A DNA stretch of 64,000 bases from JBKQHQ01 sp052148715 (GTDB lineage Bacteria; Pseudomonadota; Alphaproteobacteria; Rhizobiales; Xanthobacteraceae): positions 1 through 64,000 of the forward strand of contig JBKQHQ010000054.1 in assembly GCA_052148715.1 (NCBI GenBank). The letters run 5' to 3'. The translations under genes were made by a program, and so were the position numbers. The first letter of the stretch is position 1. Each line of letters opens with the position of its first letter. Shown in pieces: positions 1-7,792 of the stretch. The notes beneath the pieces were generated by a model. That model saw only the letters and a program-made list of their open reading frames with translations, had not been told where the DNA came from and searched no databases.

Positions 1-128
1 CAGACTGCGGCAGCACTGAATCACAAGCTCGATTCCGCAGCAAATCGCAAAATTTCTCGCGACGGATTCTTGACAGAAAGTAGAAAAAATGCCCACCGCA
101 GGAATCAAATCCCGGAATGCCGTAGCCT

Positions 129-195
129 CGTGGGGGAGGTCGACACATGCAGGCTTGCTTGCATGTGTCGGGAGAGGGGGTCGCTTCGCAAAAAT
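129..195 (+). repeat. Palindromic intergenic repeat, copy A
   Basis: This copy holds a perfect 11-bp stem (141-151 with 160-170) around a TTGC-type loop. The stem sits between a GGGGGAGG block on the left and a GGGAGAGGGGG block on the right, and is followed by CGCTTCGCAAAAA. A second copy in the opposite orientation lies at 291-353. The two copies share the flanks and the loop, but the outer stem bases differ on both arms in a matching way, so pairing is kept. Confidence 0.75.
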
Positions 196-290
196 CTTTT
201 TTCAAAATCCTATTTGTCTGCGTCGATTCCTATTTGTCTGCACCGTTTCAAGTCGATAGCTGCTCAAGCTGAAGGCCAACCAAGTGGGAG

Positions 291-353
291 TTTTTCGAAG
301 CAACCCCCTCTCCCGGCAATGCAGGCAAGCCTGCATTGCCGACCTCCCCCACG
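291..353 (-). repeat. Palindromic intergenic repeat, copy B
   Basis: This is the inverted partner of the repeat at 129-195. It has a perfect 13-bp stem (314-326 with 329-341) and the same G-rich flanks read on the other strand. About 95 bp separate the two copies, so the pair could also form one large cruciform. The element resembles small REP-like palindromes found between rhizobial genes, but I do not recognise it as a named family. Confidence 0.75.
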
Positions 354-566
354 AGGGGGGAGGTGAAGATGGCCGTTTACTATGTTGGTGCCTCGGGGGC
401 TGCGCGGGGGCTGCGCAGCGCTTGGTCGGCTTGCCGGCACAGGCGAAATGGCGCACGCTGAACGGCGAGCCAAGGCAGCTGGAATGCCCGAGGATCACGG
501 GGGACGCGCGCGGGCGCGATCCGCCCGGGCGGCCGGAACCAACCGGGCCGGCGGAGGAAGCGCGGG

Positions 567-1958
567 ATGAGTTTTCTGATCTGCGTGGCGGCCCTGGTGT
601 TTCTGATGCTCGCCGCCTATCGCGGGTTCAGCGTCATCCTGTTCGCGCCGATCGCCGCCATGCTGGCGGTGCTGTTGACCGACCCGTCCGCGGTGCCGTC
701 GATCTTCACCGGCCTGTTCATGGACAAGATGGTCGGCTTCGTAAAACTCTACTTCCCGGTCTTTCTGCTCGGCGCGGTGTTTGGCAAAGTGATCGAGCTG
801 TCGGGTTTCTCCAAGTCGATCGTCTCCTCGGTGATCGGGCTCGTCGGGCGGGAGCGGGCGATCCTCTCGATCGTGCTGGTCTGCGCCATCCTCACCTACG
901 GCGGCGTCTCGCTGTTCGTCGTGGTCTTTGCGGTCTATCCGTTCGCCGCCGAGATGTTCCGCCAGGGCGACATCCCCAAGCGCCTGATTCCGGGAACGAT
1001 CGCGCTCGGCGCCTTCACCTTCACGATGGACTCGCTGCCGGGGACGCCGCAGATCCAAAACATCATCCCGACGACCTTCTTCAAGACCGACACCTGGGCG
1101 GCGCCGTGGCTCGGGGTCATCGGCGCGATCTTCATTCTGATCGTCGGCCTCACCTACCTGGAATGGCGCCGGCGCAGCGCGGCCGTCGCGCAGGAAGGCT
1201 ACGGCACCGGCCATAGCAGCGAGCCCGAGGAGATCGCCAAGGAGGCGCTGGCCAATCCGTTCATCGCCATCCTGCCGCTGGTCGTCGTCGGCGTGCTCAA
1301 CAAGGTTTTTACCGTGCTGATTCCGCGGTTCTACGGGGCGACCAACGAGGTCCAGCTCGCCGGCATGGACCATCCGGTGACGACGCCGGTTTCCTCGGTC
1401 GTGGCCATCTGGGCCGTGGAGGGCGCGCTGCTGGCGGGCATCGTCACGGTCCTGATCTTTGCGTTCCGCCGGGTCAGCCAAAAATTCGCCGACGGCAGCC
1501 GCGCCGCGGTCGCGGGCTCCCTGCTCGCCTCGATGAACACGGCCTCCGAATACGGCTTTGGCGCGGTGATCGCCTCGTTGCCGGGCTTCCTGGTGATCAA
1601 GGACGCGCTGAAAGCCATTCCCAACCCGCTGGTCAACGAGGCGATCACGGTGACGACGCTCGCCGGCATCACCGGATCGGCCTCCGGCGGCATGAGCATC
1701 GCGCTCGCCGCCATGGCCAATCAGTTCCTCGCGGCCGCGAACGCCGCCGGCATCCCGCCCGAGGTCCTGCATCGGGTCGCCTCGATGGCGAGCGGCGGCA
1801 TGGACACGCTGCCGCACAACGGCGCCGTGATCACGCTGCTCGCCGTCACCGGCCTCACCCACCGCCAGTCCTACCGGGACATCTTCGCCATCACCTGCAT
1901 CAAGACGATCTCGGTCTTCGTGGTGATCGCGGTCTACTACGCGACCGGGATCGTGTAG
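567..1958 (+). CDS. GntP-family permease
   Basis: This 463-residue integral membrane protein is very hydrophobic, with about a dozen predicted membrane segments, as in the GntP/gluconate:H+ symporter family. Gly- and Ser-rich segments such as the GITGSASGGMSIAL stretch near residues 370-385 fit the family. It starts at the ATG after a clear GGAGGA ribosome binding site. Family members carry gluconate, other sugar acids or D-3-hydroxybutyrate. The same-strand CoA-transferase downstream makes a short-chain organic or hydroxy acid a reasonable substrate guess, but that is inference. The two genes are about 220 bp apart with an inverted-repeat element between them, so shared transcription is uncertain. 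Confidence 0.82.
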   Translation: MSFLICVAALVFLMLAAYRGFSVILFAPIAAMLAVLLTDPSAVPSIFTGLFMDKMVGFVKLYFPVFLLGAVFGKVIELSGFSKSIVSSVIGLVGRERAILSIVLVCAILTYGGVSLFVVVFAVYPFAAEMFRQGDIPKRLIPGTIALGAFTFTMDSLPGTPQIQNIIPTTFFKTDTWAAPWLGVIGAIFILIVGLTYLEWRRRSAAVAQEGYGTGHSSEPEEIAKEALANPFIAILPLVVVGVLNKVFTVLIPRFYGATNEVQLAGMDHPVTTPVSSVVAIWAVEGALLAGIVTVLIFAFRRVSQKFADGSRAAVAGSLLASMNTASEYGFGAVIASLPGFLVIKDALKAIPNPLVNEAITVTTLAGITGSASGGMSIALAAMANQFLAAANAAGIPPEVLHRVASMASGGMDTLPHNGAVITLLAVTGLTHRQSYRDIFAITCIKTISVFVVIAVYYATGIV

Positions 1959-1982
1959 CTTAGGCTGTTAGATCGGCATAAT

Positions 1983-2146
1983 GTAGGGTGGGCAAAGGCG
2001 GCCGAGATGTTTCGGTAGGGCACGGCGCGCGTTCCGCCGTGCCCACGCGATCAGATCACCGCCGGCACCTTCGTAGACCGCGTGGGCACGGCGGACGCGG
2101 CGCGGTGCAGCAAACTAAACCTCGGGGCCGCCTTTGCCCACCCTAC
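1983..2146. repeat. Long inverted-repeat intergenic element
   Basis: The outer arms (about 1983-2006 and 2121-2146) start and end with GTAGGGTGGGCAAAGGCGGC and its complement. The inner arms (about 2028-2049 and 2079-2098) carry a matching GC-rich block with one bulge. The whole could fold into a single long stem between the permease and CoA-transferase genes. GTAGGGTGGGCAAAG-type palindromes are familiar between Bradyrhizobium-like genes (general knowledge). It could act as an mRNA processing or termination signal between the two genes, but that is not shown by sequence. Confidence 0.8.
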
Positions 2147-2177
2147 GGGTGATGCTTGAAGTCTTCGGGAGCGAGCG

Positions 2178-4181
2178 ATGCCGCAACATCCTGCACTGCC
2201 GTATCTGCGGTCGTCGGAGAAGGGGAAGGTGGTGACCGCGGCCGAGGCGGTGCGCCTGATCCGCGACGGCGATACGGTGGCGACCGGCGGGTTCGTCGGC
2301 ATCGGCTTTGCGGAGGAGATCGCGCTCGCGCTCGAGGAGCTCTATCTGTCCAGCGAAGGCGAGGCGCCCTACGCCGCCGGCAAGCCGCGCAACCTCACCC
2401 TCGTCTACGCGGCCGGCCAAGGCGACGGCAAGGATCGCGGCCTCAACCATTTCGCCCATGAGGGGCTGGTCAAGCGGGTGATCGGCGGTCACTGGGGGCT
2501 GGTGCCGAAGCTGCAGCTCCTCGCCATCGCCAATCAGGTCGAGGCCTACAACCTGCCGCAAGGCGTCATCACCCACCTCTATCGCGACATCGCGGCGCAC
2601 CGTCCGGGGCATATCACGACCGTCGGGCTCGAAACCTTCGTCGATCCGCGCAACGGCGGCGGCAAGCTCAATCCGCGCACCACCGAGGATCTGGTCGAGG
2701 TGGTGACGCTCGGCGGCAAGGAGTGCCTGTTCTACAAAACCTTCCCGATCGACGTGGGGATCATCCGGGCGACGACCGGGGACGCCGACGGCAACCTGAC
2801 CATGGAGCGGGAGGCGCTGACGCTGGAATCCCTGGCGATCGCCATGGCGGCGCGCAACTCCGGCGGCATCGTCATTGCGCAGGTCGAGCGCGTCGCCGCC
2901 AACGGCAGCCTCAATCCGCGCCAGGTGAAGGTGCCCGGCATCCTGGTCGACTGCGTGGTGGTCGCCAAGCCGGAGAACCACTGGCAGACCTTTGCGACCA
3001 ACTACAACCCGGCGTTCTCCGGCGAGATCAGCGTGCGGGTGGGCTCGCTGCCGCCGATCGAGATGAACGCGCGCAAGATCATCGCCCGGCGCGCCGCGTT
3101 CGAGCTGAAGCCCAACAGCGTCGTCAATCTCGGCATCGGCATGCCCGAAGGCATCGCCGCGGTCGCCAACGAGGAGAAGATCATCGACCTGATCACGCTG
3201 ACGGCGGAGCCCGGCGTGATCGGCGGCATCCCGGCGAGCGGGCTCAACTTCGGCGCCGCGACCAACACCCAGGCGGTGATCGACCAGCCGTATCAGTTCG
3301 ACTTCTACGACGGCGGCGGCCTCGACATGGCCTTCCTCGGGCTCGCCCAGGTCGACGCCCGCGGCAACCTCAATGTCAGCAAGTTCGGGCCAAAGCTCGC
3401 CGGCGCCGGCGGCTTCATCAATATCAGTCAGAACGCCAAGGAGGTGATCTTCGTCGGCACCTTCAGCGCCGGCCGGCAGCGGATCGCGGTCGCCGACGGC
3501 AAGCTCGTCATCGCCGCCGAAGGCACGGCCAAGAAATTCGTGCAGCAGGTGGAGCACGTCACCTTCAGCGGCTCGTTCGCCACCGGCCGGCAGCAGCAGG
3601 TCCTCTACGTCACCGAGCGCTGCGTCTTCGCGCTGGGGCCCGAGGGCCTCGAGCTGCGCGAGGTCGCGCCGGGGATCGACATCGAGCGCGACATTCTCGC
3701 CCGGATGGATTTCAAGCCCCTCATGCGCGAGCCGCCCGACCTGATGGATGCACGGATCTTTCGCGACGAACCCATGGGGCTGCGCGACCACCTGCTCAGC
3801 ATCCCGCTCGACCAGCGCCTCACCTACGATCCGCAGCAGAACCTCTTCTTCGTCAACTTCGAGCATTTCGCCGTGCGCACCCACAGCGAGATCCGCGCCA
3901 TCGTCAAGGCGGTGGAGGACAAGCTCGGCCCGCTCGGGCATCGGGTGTTTGCGATTGTGAACTACGACAATTTCTCCATCGTACCGGAGCTGCTCGACGA
4001 GTACTCGGCTGCGGTGCGCAGCCTGGTCGACCGCTTCTACTCCGGCGTCTCGCGCTACACGACCAGCGGCTTCCTGCGCATGAAGCTCGGCGAGGCGCTG
4101 GAGAAGCGCGGCGTCGCCCCGCACATCTTCCAGAGCGCCGAGGAGGCGCAGTCCGACCTGCGCAACCGGGAAGAGGGCTGA
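2178..4181 (+). CDS. Acyl-CoA:acetate/3-ketoacid CoA-transferase, fused alpha-beta (family I)
   Basis: This 667-residue protein carries both CoA-transferase halves in one chain, like propionate CoA-transferase and E. coli YdiF. The first half starts with the glycine-rich RDGDTVATGGFVG region. The second half has the catalytic motif TAEPGVIGG, with the expected catalytic glutamate at residue 344. Family members move CoA between acyl-CoA and free short-chain acids through a glutamyl-CoA intermediate. About 130 residues at the C-terminus extend past the catalytic core, as in other roughly 650-residue rhizobial members. It starts at ATG 2178 after GGGAGCGAG. The upstream permease suggests an uptake-plus-activation pair for a short organic acid. 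Confidence 0.88.
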   Translation: MPQHPALPYLRSSEKGKVVTAAEAVRLIRDGDTVATGGFVGIGFAEEIALALEELYLSSEGEAPYAAGKPRNLTLVYAAGQGDGKDRGLNHFAHEGLVKRVIGGHWGLVPKLQLLAIANQVEAYNLPQGVITHLYRDIAAHRPGHITTVGLETFVDPRNGGGKLNPRTTEDLVEVVTLGGKECLFYKTFPIDVGIIRATTGDADGNLTMEREALTLESLAIAMAARNSGGIVIAQVERVAANGSLNPRQVKVPGILVDCVVVAKPENHWQTFATNYNPAFSGEISVRVGSLPPIEMNARKIIARRAAFELKPNSVVNLGIGMPEGIAAVANEEKIIDLITLTAEPGVIGGIPASGLNFGAATNTQAVIDQPYQFDFYDGGGLDMAFLGLAQVDARGNLNVSKFGPKLAGAGGFINISQNAKEVIFVGTFSAGRQRIAVADGKLVIAAEGTAKKFVQQVEHVTFSGSFATGRQQQVLYVTERCVFALGPEGLELREVAPGIDIERDILARMDFKPLMREPPDLMDARIFRDEPMGLRDHLLSIPLDQRLTYDPQQNLFFVNFEHFAVRTHSEIRAIVKAVEDKLGPLGHRVFAIVNYDNFSIVPELLDEYSAAVRSLVDRFYSGVSRYTTSGFLRMKLGEALEKRGVAPHIFQSAEEAQSDLRNREEG

Positions 4182-4268
4182 CAGCCAAGAGGCGTCGGCC
4201 GGCGCCATTCGCCAGGATCACGACACCAAATGCATGCCGCGGTGAAACCGACGCAGCGACTCTACTTA

Positions 4269-4291
4269 CCTCTCCCCGAAGCGGGGAGAGG
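4269..4291 (+). terminator. Hairpin after the CoA-transferase gene
   Basis: A perfect 10-bp stem (CCTCTCCCCG pairing with CGGGGAGAGG) closes a 3-base AAG loop. It lies 87 bases after the CoA-transferase stop. No T-run follows, so it is not a classic intrinsic terminator. It belongs to the CTCTCCCCG palindromes that recur in this window (for example 58178-58210). Confidence 0.45.
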
Positions 4292-4355
4292 TCGTCATCC
4301 GTGAATTTTGCCTAACAATTTGATCTCGTTAAGCTATTCGAAGGCGCCCGGTGAC

Positions 4356-4406
4356 GTCACCCGCCACTTTCACCCGCCAAAAAATAAAGCTTTGGCAAGG
4401 CTTGGC
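4356..4406 (+). repeat. Candidate left attachment region (attL)
   Basis: This contains the CACCCGCCAC-TTT-CACCCGCCAA block and, 10 bases later, the 15-bp TTGGCAAGGCTTGGC core (4392-4406). Both recur in the same orientation at the other end beside the integrase. The copies diverge: the right end has an extra roughly 65 bases between the blocks. No tRNA gene overlaps it. Confidence 0.55.
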
Positions 4407-4497
4407 GCGGCTAGATACCATATTCACGGGCCGCTGTACTGCTTCGTGGAGGACGTTCCGGGCACATGCGCTCGATAAACTCGCCGTGCTTGGTCAA

Positions 4498-5028
4498 ATG
4501 GCTATGGGACACGAGTTGAAATTCCCTGATCTTTCGAAGTGGCTGAATGTGCCATCCGACCTTGGGCAAGAGCTTTCAAAGCCGACGCCGCTTGGCTCTC
4601 TTGCGGCGAGCCTCATTCTCGTATTGACCATCGTCGCTCTGATTACGATGTATCGGTTCATAAGGCGTCTGTGGGGCTCAAGAAAAGGCAGTAGGTTCGA
4701 GCGATTTATTGTCTGGTTCGACAATTTCGAGCGCGGTGTAATCGGATGGTTAGGGTACATTGTGGGCACCCGCTACCGCTGGCCTTGGGTACGGGCACTA
4801 GTCTGTCTTACGTTCTTTGGAACGTCAGCCGTGGCCGCGGCCTTACTGCGGTGGCCGTGGTGCCTTTGGGCGATTAGCATAGGCCTCCTCGGCGTCGTCG
4901 TGATTTTCCGTCAATGGTCGCACGACGAAGACGACGAGGAGTACTATATCAAATCCAGAAAACGTTTTTTGGTCAACGGCGACCGCACCTTTGAGGTTAT
5001 AATTGCGTGCGCTTCTGTATTTGTCTAA
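4498..5028 (+). CDS. Unknown three-helix membrane protein, element cargo
   Basis: This 176-residue protein has three predicted membrane segments, at roughly residues 32-56, 104-126 and 127-148. A highly charged acidic stretch (SHDEDDEEYY) follows the last helix. I do not recognise the family. It is the only rightward gene in the element and sits at the end away from the integrase, where cargo often lies. Codon and base use is less GC-rich than in the host genes. The start is uncertain: the frame is open back to GTG 4351, but that would run through the candidate attachment repeat, so ATG 4498 is preferred. Its stop overlaps the stop of the convergent small gene at 5025. Confidence 0.6.
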   Translation: MAMGHELKFPDLSKWLNVPSDLGQELSKPTPLGSLAASLILVLTIVALITMYRFIRRLWGSRKGSRFERFIVWFDNFERGVIGWLGYIVGTRYRWPWVRALVCLTFFGTSAVAAALLRWPWCLWAISIGLLGVVVIFRQWSHDEDDEEYYIKSRKRFLVNGDRTFEVIIACASVFV

Positions 5029-5153
5029 CCGTGCGTGGGCATGACCGCGAAGAAGTCGAAGAGCGTGACACCCTTCGTATTGGCGGCATCAGCATCTTTG
5101 CTGCCGGCGTCTAGATCGATGATAATAGGGTCTTCGTCGGCCGCGCGGGTCAT
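5025..5153 (-). CDS. Small acidic protein, 42 residues
   Basis: The start codon overlaps the stop of the TOPRIM gene in an ATGA arrangement, the usual sign of translational coupling. The product begins MTRAADEDPIIIDLDAG and ends LFDFFAVMPTHG. It is acidic at the start and hydrophobic-aromatic near the end. No family is recognised. Its stop overlaps that of the convergent membrane-protein gene by four bases. The coupling and protein-like composition support a real gene that is easily missed because of its length. Confidence 0.5.
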   Translation of the reverse strand: MTRAADEDPIIIDLDAGSKDADAANTKGVTLFDFFAVMPTHG

Positions 5154-6169
5154 GGTTGCTCCAAGTCGTTGAAGTCAGCACCGGGCGCCGCCGGCATCAG
5201 ACGAAGGACGCGGCGGCCCTCCGCGAGCCAGCGCGTCCGGCAGGCCGCAGAGGCGCGCTGTCCGGCGCCCAGCTCGCCGGGTTGTTTGGGTACGTCGTGG
5301 TCAACACCGATGACGAGGGTGTCGACGCCCGGGAGCGTCGGGAAGTCCGCAATGGCACCGGCACCGCCGAGCGCCCACACCGGCAAGGTCCCATTGCACC
5401 GGACCCGGCTGAAGAGGGAGATCCCTGTTTCCAGGCCCTCGACGATCGCCAACGCCTTGGACGTACCGCGCGGCCAGAGCATGATGGCGGCGCCGCTGGT
5501 CGGCCCACGGGATCTTTTGCCGACGCGATCAGAACCGTCCGGCGTCAGGGCGATGCGCAAAATACCGCGCCGCTCGCCGGTCCAAATGTCCCTGAATTGG
5601 GCGAGCAGACAAGGCGCGATCCCGCTGCCGAAGGGACAGGCCGGGTGAAATCTGAAATCATCATCCGCGCACGGCGGCAGCGCCCGCAGGCACCTTGCCT
5701 GCAACAGATACGTCTCGGCGATCGTGCCGTTGATCGGTTTGCCGCCAGCAAACCATGTGTTGGCATCGAGCAGGGCGCGGAGGTCATCGCGGCGAGCCCG
5801 CTCATCGGCACCGGCCGTGGTGTGATAGGTCCCGCGCGGCTTGCGTAGGATATCGGTGGCCTTGTCGCACGCCTGGAGAAACGGCACCCGCTCCTGCCAG
5901 CGAATCAGCTCTAACAGGTCACCGTCACGTTTGTCTTCAAAATCATGGAAGCGTCCCCGACGCGACCCCAATATGTTAACCTTCAACGAGCCCTTGTTTC
6001 CCCAGCGCCACTCGCGCCGCGTGGACAAGTGCTTTACCGGCGGTCCTAACAATTCGAGCACAACATCTTCGGTCCGGTCGCGAAGGTCGGCGACAAGCTT
6101 GAGGATATCGATCTCGACTTCGGCCCTGATATATTGCGGCCCGGTAAAGCGGTTAAAGTCGACAATCAC
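5150..6169 (-). CDS. TOPRIM-domain protein (primase-like)
   Basis: This 339-residue protein has a C-terminal TOPRIM fold: the AIVEGLETG strand-turn carries the conserved Glu at about 244, and the VIGVDHD segment carries the Asp pair at about 290/292. A charged N-terminal region (about 1-130) precedes a middle part with Cys and Phe motifs. TOPRIM proteins of this kind occur in phages and integrative elements as primase-like replication proteins. No helicase domain is fused or adjacent, so a full primase-helicase is not evident. It starts with GTG overlapping the stop of the upstream gene in a GTGA coupling. It is the largest gene in the element after the integrase. Confidence 0.75.
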   Translation of the reverse strand: MIVDFNRFTGPQYIRAEVEIDILKLVADLRDRTEDVVLELLGPPVKHLSTRREWRWGNKGSLKVNILGSRRGRFHDFEDKRDGDLLELIRWQERVPFLQACDKATDILRKPRGTYHTTAGADERARRDDLRALLDANTWFAGGKPINGTIAETYLLQARCLRALPPCADDDFRFHPACPFGSGIAPCLLAQFRDIWTGERRGILRIALTPDGSDRVGKRSRGPTSGAAIMLWPRGTSKALAIVEGLETGISLFSRVRCNGTLPVWALGGAGAIADFPTLPGVDTLVIGVDHDVPKQPGELGAGQRASAACRTRWLAEGRRVLRLMPAAPGADFNDLEQP

Positions 6170-6507
6170 GCTCGTTCCCTGTCCTCGCTCCCAGGCGCGC
6201 GGCCTATCAAAATTTCGTAAATCCGCCGCGCCGTCTCTTCGTCAACGTCAACGTCTAAATGCGGCCGGTCCCACCAAAACAGGCGATCACGCCAACTAGG
6301 CCGCACCTGCAGGCACTTCACAGCCACGAAAATACCCTCAACGTCTGGCATCAGATCGAGTGCAGCCAGAGTACCGCGTTCGCCTCGACCCGCCTTGCGG
6401 ATGCGAAAACGCCGATCGCTATGACGCTCGAAAAACCGCTTATCCGACCCCGTCTCTCGGTCGACGAGCGGCGCGTACCGCTCTAATAGTTGCTCCACAT
6501 TTTTCAT
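6166..6507 (-). CDS. Hypothetical protein, 113 residues
   Basis: This small, strongly charged protein starts with MKNVEQLLERYAPLVDRETG and has two Trp residues close together (FWWDRP) near residue 78. No family is recognised. It sits directly upstream of the TOPRIM gene with a 4-base stop-start overlap, so the two are almost surely cotranscribed and translationally coupled. The position suggests a role with the TOPRIM protein in element replication, but this is inference. The ribosome binding site before ATG 6507 is weak. Confidence 0.6.
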   Translation of the reverse strand: MKNVEQLLERYAPLVDRETGSDKRFFERHSDRRFRIRKAGRGERGTLAALDLMPDVEGIFVAVKCLQVRPSWRDRLFWWDRPHLDVDVDEETARRIYEILIGRAPGSEDRERA

Positions 6508-6528
6508 TTTCGTATCCAGTTAGTTTGT

Positions 6529-6663
6529 TCATGCTACGTGCTCCCTAAAAATTGGCCAGCGTTCGATTATGTCTTCTGTGGTCCATGAGTGCAGGTCGCC
6601 TAATCCGAATTGGCACCCGCAACGAGGGCGCAAGTCGGCGCCGATCAGCAAACATTGCTCCAC
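6529..6663 (-). CDS. Small Cys-containing protein, 44 residues
   Basis: This short frame starts at GTG 6663 and ends just before the 113-residue gene. It encodes a protein-like sequence with the Cys cluster LRPRCGCQFG and a well-formed tail (WTTEDIIERWPIFREHVA). An AAGG-type ribosome binding site precedes the GTG. It overlaps the 3' end of the 99-residue gene in another frame. The family is unknown. Composition and position in the leftward chain support it, but it is short. Confidence 0.42.
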   Translation of the reverse strand: MEQCLLIGADLRPRCGCQFGLGDLHSWTTEDIIERWPIFREHVA

Positions 6664-6944
6664 GAGCTTCTTGCCTTCGATTTCAGGCAGTCTCTGTAGC
6701 GTGCCAGATCGCGGCTCAGCTTGGCTGCGGCCTCTAACACTTCACCGATCGTGGAGTAGCCACTGTATCTGTTGACGTGGTGCTCGCAGGCGCTCCAAGT
6801 CGGCAGGACCGGTGCTCGGTCCGGGCTCGTGTTAAAAGAGCACTGCTGCGGCTTGAGCGGTGCGTCCCGGTCAAGCGGGAAAAATGTGCAGCCGGCGCAA
6901 GTCGCAAGGCGAGGCCCGCGCTTGAGAGACGGTTGTCCGTGCAT
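6645..6944 (-). CDS. Small Cys/His-rich protein, possible zinc binder
   Basis: This 99-residue protein has a CxxC (CAGC) near residue 17, a single Cys near 35 and a CEHH cluster near residue 53. Together they form a plausible four-ligand zinc site. The C-terminal part is helical and basic. It lies six bases after the stop of the upstream acidic gene, in the same direction. Small zinc proteins of this type are common in phage-like elements. No specific family is recognised. Confidence 0.5.
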   Translation of the reverse strand: MHGQPSLKRGPRLATCAGCTFFPLDRDAPLKPQQCSFNTSPDRAPVLPTWSACEHHVNRYSGYSTIGEVLEAAAKLSRDLARYRDCLKSKARSSWSNVC

Positions 6945-6950
6945 CGTCGT

Positions 6951-7214
6951 TCACCCGTGGTCTAATATTTCGTCGTCATCGTCGTCGCGGTCGGTGCCGG
7001 CGTCATCGGGATCGTGATAATGATTGTCGACAAGTTCTTGCGCGATCCTGTCTTCGACCGCGTCGTAACAGCTCTCGCGCACGTAACCGAAATACAGTTC
7101 CCATCCGTGCCGCGTGCGACGGGAAATCTTGCGTTCGTCTTCACGCAGAGCATCGATGACGGCGTCGATAACGATCTCGGTCACATCGGCAGCAAGGGCG
7201 CGTGTGTCATCCAT
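6951..7214 (-). CDS. Small acidic protein, 87 residues
   Basis: This hypothetical protein has an amphipathic helical N-terminal half (DVTEIVIDAVIDALRED) and an extremely acidic tail with a run of five Asp near residues 77-81. A GGAG ribosome binding site lies about 7 bases before ATG 7214. The acidic tail suggests DNA mimicry or a partner-binding role, but nothing in the sequence proves it. It is next to the Cys/His-rich gene and probably in one transcript with it. Confidence 0.55.
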   Translation of the reverse strand: MDDTRALAADVTEIVIDAVIDALREDERKISRRTRHGWELYFGYVRESCYDAVEDRIAQELVDNHYHDPDDAGTDRDDDDDEILDHG

Positions 7215-7289
7215 AGTCAGCTCCGTGGTTCAAAAAACCGACACGCTGGCGTGCGTGGCGGGATGCCTTCATGTTTGGGGATATTTTGA

Positions 7290-7490
7290 CTACGCCCACG
7301 CATCAGCTCCGCGTATTTCCAGCACTGCCGTTAGAGCGTGGGGACGGTGCTGATCTCGATCACAATGTTGACAGCCGCCACAAGTCGCACCGGGCGGGCC
7401 GCCTCCGGCCCAACTCGCCATTCCAGGCAATGTGGCCGCCGCAACGTGATCATGCGAGCCAGAGCGGGTGAGGCGGTGATCGCCGATCAT
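7290..7490 (-). CDS. Small protein with CxxC-xx-C motif, 66 residues
   Basis: The frame starts at ATG 7490 after an AAGGGA ribosome binding site with good spacing. It carries a PPGATCGGCQHC motif near residues 32-43, which resembles half of a zinc ribbon. The rest is low in recognisable features. Its strand and ribosome binding site agree with the neighbouring small genes of the element. Function unknown, and it may be only partly real. Confidence 0.4.
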   Translation of the reverse strand: MIGDHRLTRSGSHDHVAAATLPGMASWAGGGPPGATCGGCQHCDRDQHRPHALTAVLEIRGADAWA

Positions 7491-7544
7491 GGCTCTGTCC
7501 CTTGATGGTGGCGCCGCCCGACCGGGACGGCGCCGGTGTTTGTT

Positions 7545-7730
7545 TTAGTGCAGGATTAGGTGCGCGCAGCGCGCCGGCATCACAACGCTGGTATTACAAT
7601 CATCACAACATCGCCCGTTATTGACCGGGTCTGCGTTGTTGCCATAATACCAACTACTGTCCCAACGCTGTTTACAGATCGAGCATTCGGTGGGTGTAGG
7701 GGCGGCCACGGTGATCTCTTTGTTTGACAT
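7545..7730 (-). CDS. Small zinc-finger-like protein, 61 residues
   Basis: The product has a CSIC pair near residues 16-19, a CCDDC cluster near residues 41-45 and a further Cys at about 55, matching a compact zinc finger. ATG 7730 is chosen because GGAG lies 9 bases upstream; the frame is open further up but without a matching ribosome site. Like its neighbours it is a small Cys-rich product of a leftward gene in the element. Function unknown; DNA or RNA binding is possible. Confidence 0.55.
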   Translation of the reverse strand: MSNKEITVAAPTPTECSICKQRWDSSWYYGNNADPVNNGRCCDDCNTSVVMPARCAHLILH

Positions 7731-7792
7731 TGATCTAAACTCCGTTGTGCTGGGGAAGAGGCGCGCCATGACCGACGCGCCTCTGTTGGACC

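Larger units (their letters stand above)
1..566. other. Left-edge stretch without a convincing gene
   Basis: No reading frame here looks like a real protein. Open frames are short, rich in Arg, Pro and Cys, and run straight through two palindromic repeat copies. The stretch holds those two inverted repeat copies (129-195 and 291-353) and the leader of the permease gene. A purine-rich ribosome binding site (GGAGGA, about 552-557) lies just before the ATG at 567. A gene cut by the left edge cannot be excluded, since one frame is open from base 1, but its composition is not protein-like. Confidence 0.5.

Noticed and set aside
284..1216. 310-codon frame overlapping the permease
   Set aside because: Arg/Gly-rich out-of-frame copy of the permease region; the permease frame is hydrophobic with a good ribosome site.
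2115..4208. Open frame of 697 codons antisense to the CoA-transferase
   Set aside because: Composition typical of a shadow frame, no ribosome site, no family motif; the sense strand carries the catalytic EPG motif.
4351..4497. Upstream extension of the cargo membrane protein to GTG 4351
   Set aside because: It would place the coding region through the candidate attachment repeat, and the added residues are not conserved-looking.
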